Below, piece after piece: positions 62,772 to 64,000 of a stretch of DNA of 64,000 bases; position 1 is the stretch's first letter; each line of letters begins with the position of its first letter. The translations under genes were made by a program, and so were the position numbers. The notes below the pieces were generated by a model. That model did no database searches, was not told the origin of the DNA, and saw only the letters and a list, made by a program, of their open reading frames with translations. The DNA lies in assembly GCF_006149045.1 (NCBI RefSeq), contig NZ_VBSN01000073.1, positions 1 to 64,000 on the forward strand. Reading direction: 5' to 3'. Source of the DNA: Dyadobacter flavalbus. GTDB lineage: Bacteria; Bacteroidota; Bacteroidia; Cytophagales; Spirosomataceae.

Positions 62772-63686
62772 TTAATTTCCGAGTTCGCCTGCTCCGCTGG
62801 CCATATCGATGGATGTAACCTTGTCCTGAAACATCAGGCTTTTGAGAAGCATTTCCTTGATCATCGATAAGTGCGTGTAAGTGATCATATGGCCGGCGTT
62901 GTAGAGGAAAATGTATTGTGCACGTTTGCTTTGAATGTGCTTTTTGGCAAAGTCAATATTCGTCGGATCGGCAATCCAGTCATTTCCGCCCTGAATTACC
63001 GTTGTGGGGACGTGAAGGCTCTGCCAGATGGGAATGAGTTTTTTCAGTTCGTCGGAATGGCTGTATTTTTCCGCAGTAGCCGTATTGAATTCTCCGGGCA
63101 GAAAAAGCTGGATAAATGCATTTTTGCCCCATTTTGAAAACCAGTAAAAACGTTCCTTTTCCGGGTCAATGACGGGAGAAACCATAATGAGCTCTTTCAC
63201 TTTGTCCTGTACCATGGACACCAGCTTGGCGGCAATCGGAGCTCCGTATGACCTGCCGAGCACCGTTACCTTTTCCTTGCTTTTATTAAGGTCAAATACG
63301 GGCAGCAGGGCATTTGCCTGTGTAGCAATGGAAGTTACGTGACGGCGTTTTTTCAATCTGGATTTTCCATATCCTACTCTGTCGACGGAAACGATGTGAA
63401 AATGTTTCTGAAGATCTTCGTCGTCCATCAGATTCATATAACCCCATAAGGAACCCGGTGCGCCGTGAATGAGCAGCAGCATAGGCAGCGTATCGGCGCC
63501 TACACTGGCAATGCAAAGTGAAAGCGTATCATTCTGAATCAGTTGTTCCTTTGGCTTTACTTTTTTCAATGCATAATGTTTTCTCACTTGTTTGGCCGTA
63601 ATCGTATATCTTGAAAAACAGGACGTAAGTGACGCTGATAAGAGCAAGATGACCAGGACAGACCGAAATGATTTAAAACTTAGCAT
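62772..63686 (-). CDS. Lipoprotein alpha/beta hydrolase
   Basis: 304 residues. The N-terminus LVILLLSASLTSC is a lipoprotein signal with lipobox LTSC. The alpha/beta-hydrolase fold shows LLLIHGAPGSLWGYM (oxyanion hole), the nucleophile elbow VLGRSYGAP with Ser, an Asp in VIQGGNDWIADPTN and a His in NAGHMITYTH. It is a serine hydrolase anchored to a membrane, facing the periplasm or outside; substrate unknown. It is a single gene, convergent with the T9SS gene on the left. Confidence 0.9.
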   Translation of the reverse strand: MLSFKSFRSVLVILLLSASLTSCFSRYTITAKQVRKHYALKKVKPKEQLIQNDTLSLCIASVGADTLPMLLLIHGAPGSLWGYMNLMDDEDLQKHFHIVSVDRVGYGKSRLKKRRHVTSIATQANALLPVFDLNKSKEKVTVLGRSYGAPIAAKLVSMVQDKVKELIMVSPVIDPEKERFYWFSKWGKNAFIQLFLPGEFNTATAEKYSHSDELKKLIPIWQSLHVPTTVIQGGNDWIADPTNIDFAKKHIQSKRAQYIFLYNAGHMITYTHLSMIKEMLLKSLMFQDKVTSIDMASGAGELGN

Positions 63687-63885
63687 ATAACTTACAAAAT
63701 GTTACTGTATTTTATAACTTCACAGGATATTTGAATATACGGTTTTATCCTGTAAAAAGTAAACGCTGGCTGTCCTTTTTCCAAAGAAGCAGCAATTTTT
63801 AAATTTTTCCGGCTAATTATTTGTTTAGTATAAAAAATCAGTGCCAGATAGCATTGCGACTGCGTAGGTCTAACTTTTATTGTTA

Positions 63886-64000
63886 ATGACAGCCAACCAC
63901 CAAGAATTTCTTCAGCGCCTGAGCAGGCAGAATGAAACTTACATTTACAAATTACCTTCCCGGCAAGATGCAGGAAAATTCATTCAGGATCTGATCAACT
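63886..64000 (+). CDS. Start of an unidentified gene cut by the right edge
   Basis: The ATG at 63886 opens a frame without stop to the edge, 38 codons: MTANHQEFLQRLSRQNETYI then YKLPSRQDAGKFIQDLIN. The pattern (helical, PS near residue 25) recalls the N-terminal helical part of Bacteroidota serine O-acetyltransferases, but 38 residues are too few to be sure. Preceded by a 199 bp gap after the divergent hydrolase gene. Confidence 0.4.
   Translation, partial: MTANHQEFLQRLSRQNETYIYKLPSRQDAGKFIQDLIN

Overview
The window looks like chromosomal DNA of a Bacteroidota member, probably order Cytophagales and close to Dyadobacter/Spirosomaceae. The genus is inference; the phylum is well supported. The evidence is a SusC/SusD pair with the usual N-terminal regulatory-like domain, two proteins with type IX secretion (T9SS) C-terminal sorting regions, several Tat-exported oxidoreductases and sugar isomerases typical of this phylum, a fused malic enzyme, and -7 elements of the form TAnnTTTG, the Bacteroidota sigma-A type. 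I recognise no tRNA, rRNA, phage, insertion sequence or CRISPR array.

Region 1 (1-17.4 kb) is mostly minus strand and looks like carbohydrate scavenging. A SusC/SusD uptake pair (SusD runs off the left edge) follows a short operon of a Tat-exported Gfo/Idh/MocA oxidoreductase, a secreted esterase broken by an in-frame TGA, and an SDR dehydrogenase. Next come a DinB-like protein, a DUF1080 (3-keto-disaccharide hydrolase family) protein, a soluble four-PAS histidine kinase, a GNAT protein, two xylose-isomerase-like TIM-barrel proteins, a VOC protein, a GH5 glycosidase and a double-thioredoxin protein. The oxidoreductase, DUF1080 and TIM-barrel isomerase families together resemble the oxidative (3-keto) route of glycoside cleavage known from Bacteroides; applying it here is inference.

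Region 2 (17.4-31.7 kb) is general housekeeping and signalling: a WG-repeat membrane protein, a lipocalin-like protein, a bestrophin-like channel, a universal-stress-like protein, an OmpR-type two-component pair, a small secreted protein with its own promoter and terminator, topoisomerase III, an aldo/keto reductase plus SDR pair, a second Gfo/Idh/MocA oxidoreductase, an outer-membrane barrel protein, and an RpiB-family isomerase flanked on both sides by the same degenerate repeat.

Region 3 (32-48.3 kb) holds a SWIM/SNF2 helicase, a GH18 chitinase with an upstream four-fibronectin-domain T9SS protein, a CorA transporter, an NDH-2 dehydrogenase, a stress-type SDR, a six-PAS hybrid histidine kinase, a frameshifted DUF6496-like mini-gene, and an amidohydrolase-cupin-VOC operon. 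It ends in a striking repeat region (48.31-48.73 kb): a 40-base pure-purine tract, about ten copies of a 10-11 bp unit, and about nine copies of a 21 bp unit whose core is the reverse complement of the first array.

Region 4 (48.9-55.8 kb) is a plus-strand extracellular or surface polysaccharide operon: an SGNH-like protein, two GT4 and two GT2 glycosyltransferases, a WcaF-type acetyltransferase and a polyprenyl-phosphate sugar-1-phosphate transferase, with no flippase or polymerase in view. Region 5 (55.9-64 kb) has malic enzyme fused to a phosphotransacetylase-like domain, a GH2 glycosidase, a secreted isoaspartyl-peptidase/asparaginase, a T9SS secreted protein, a lipoprotein hydrolase, and the start of a further gene cut by the right edge.
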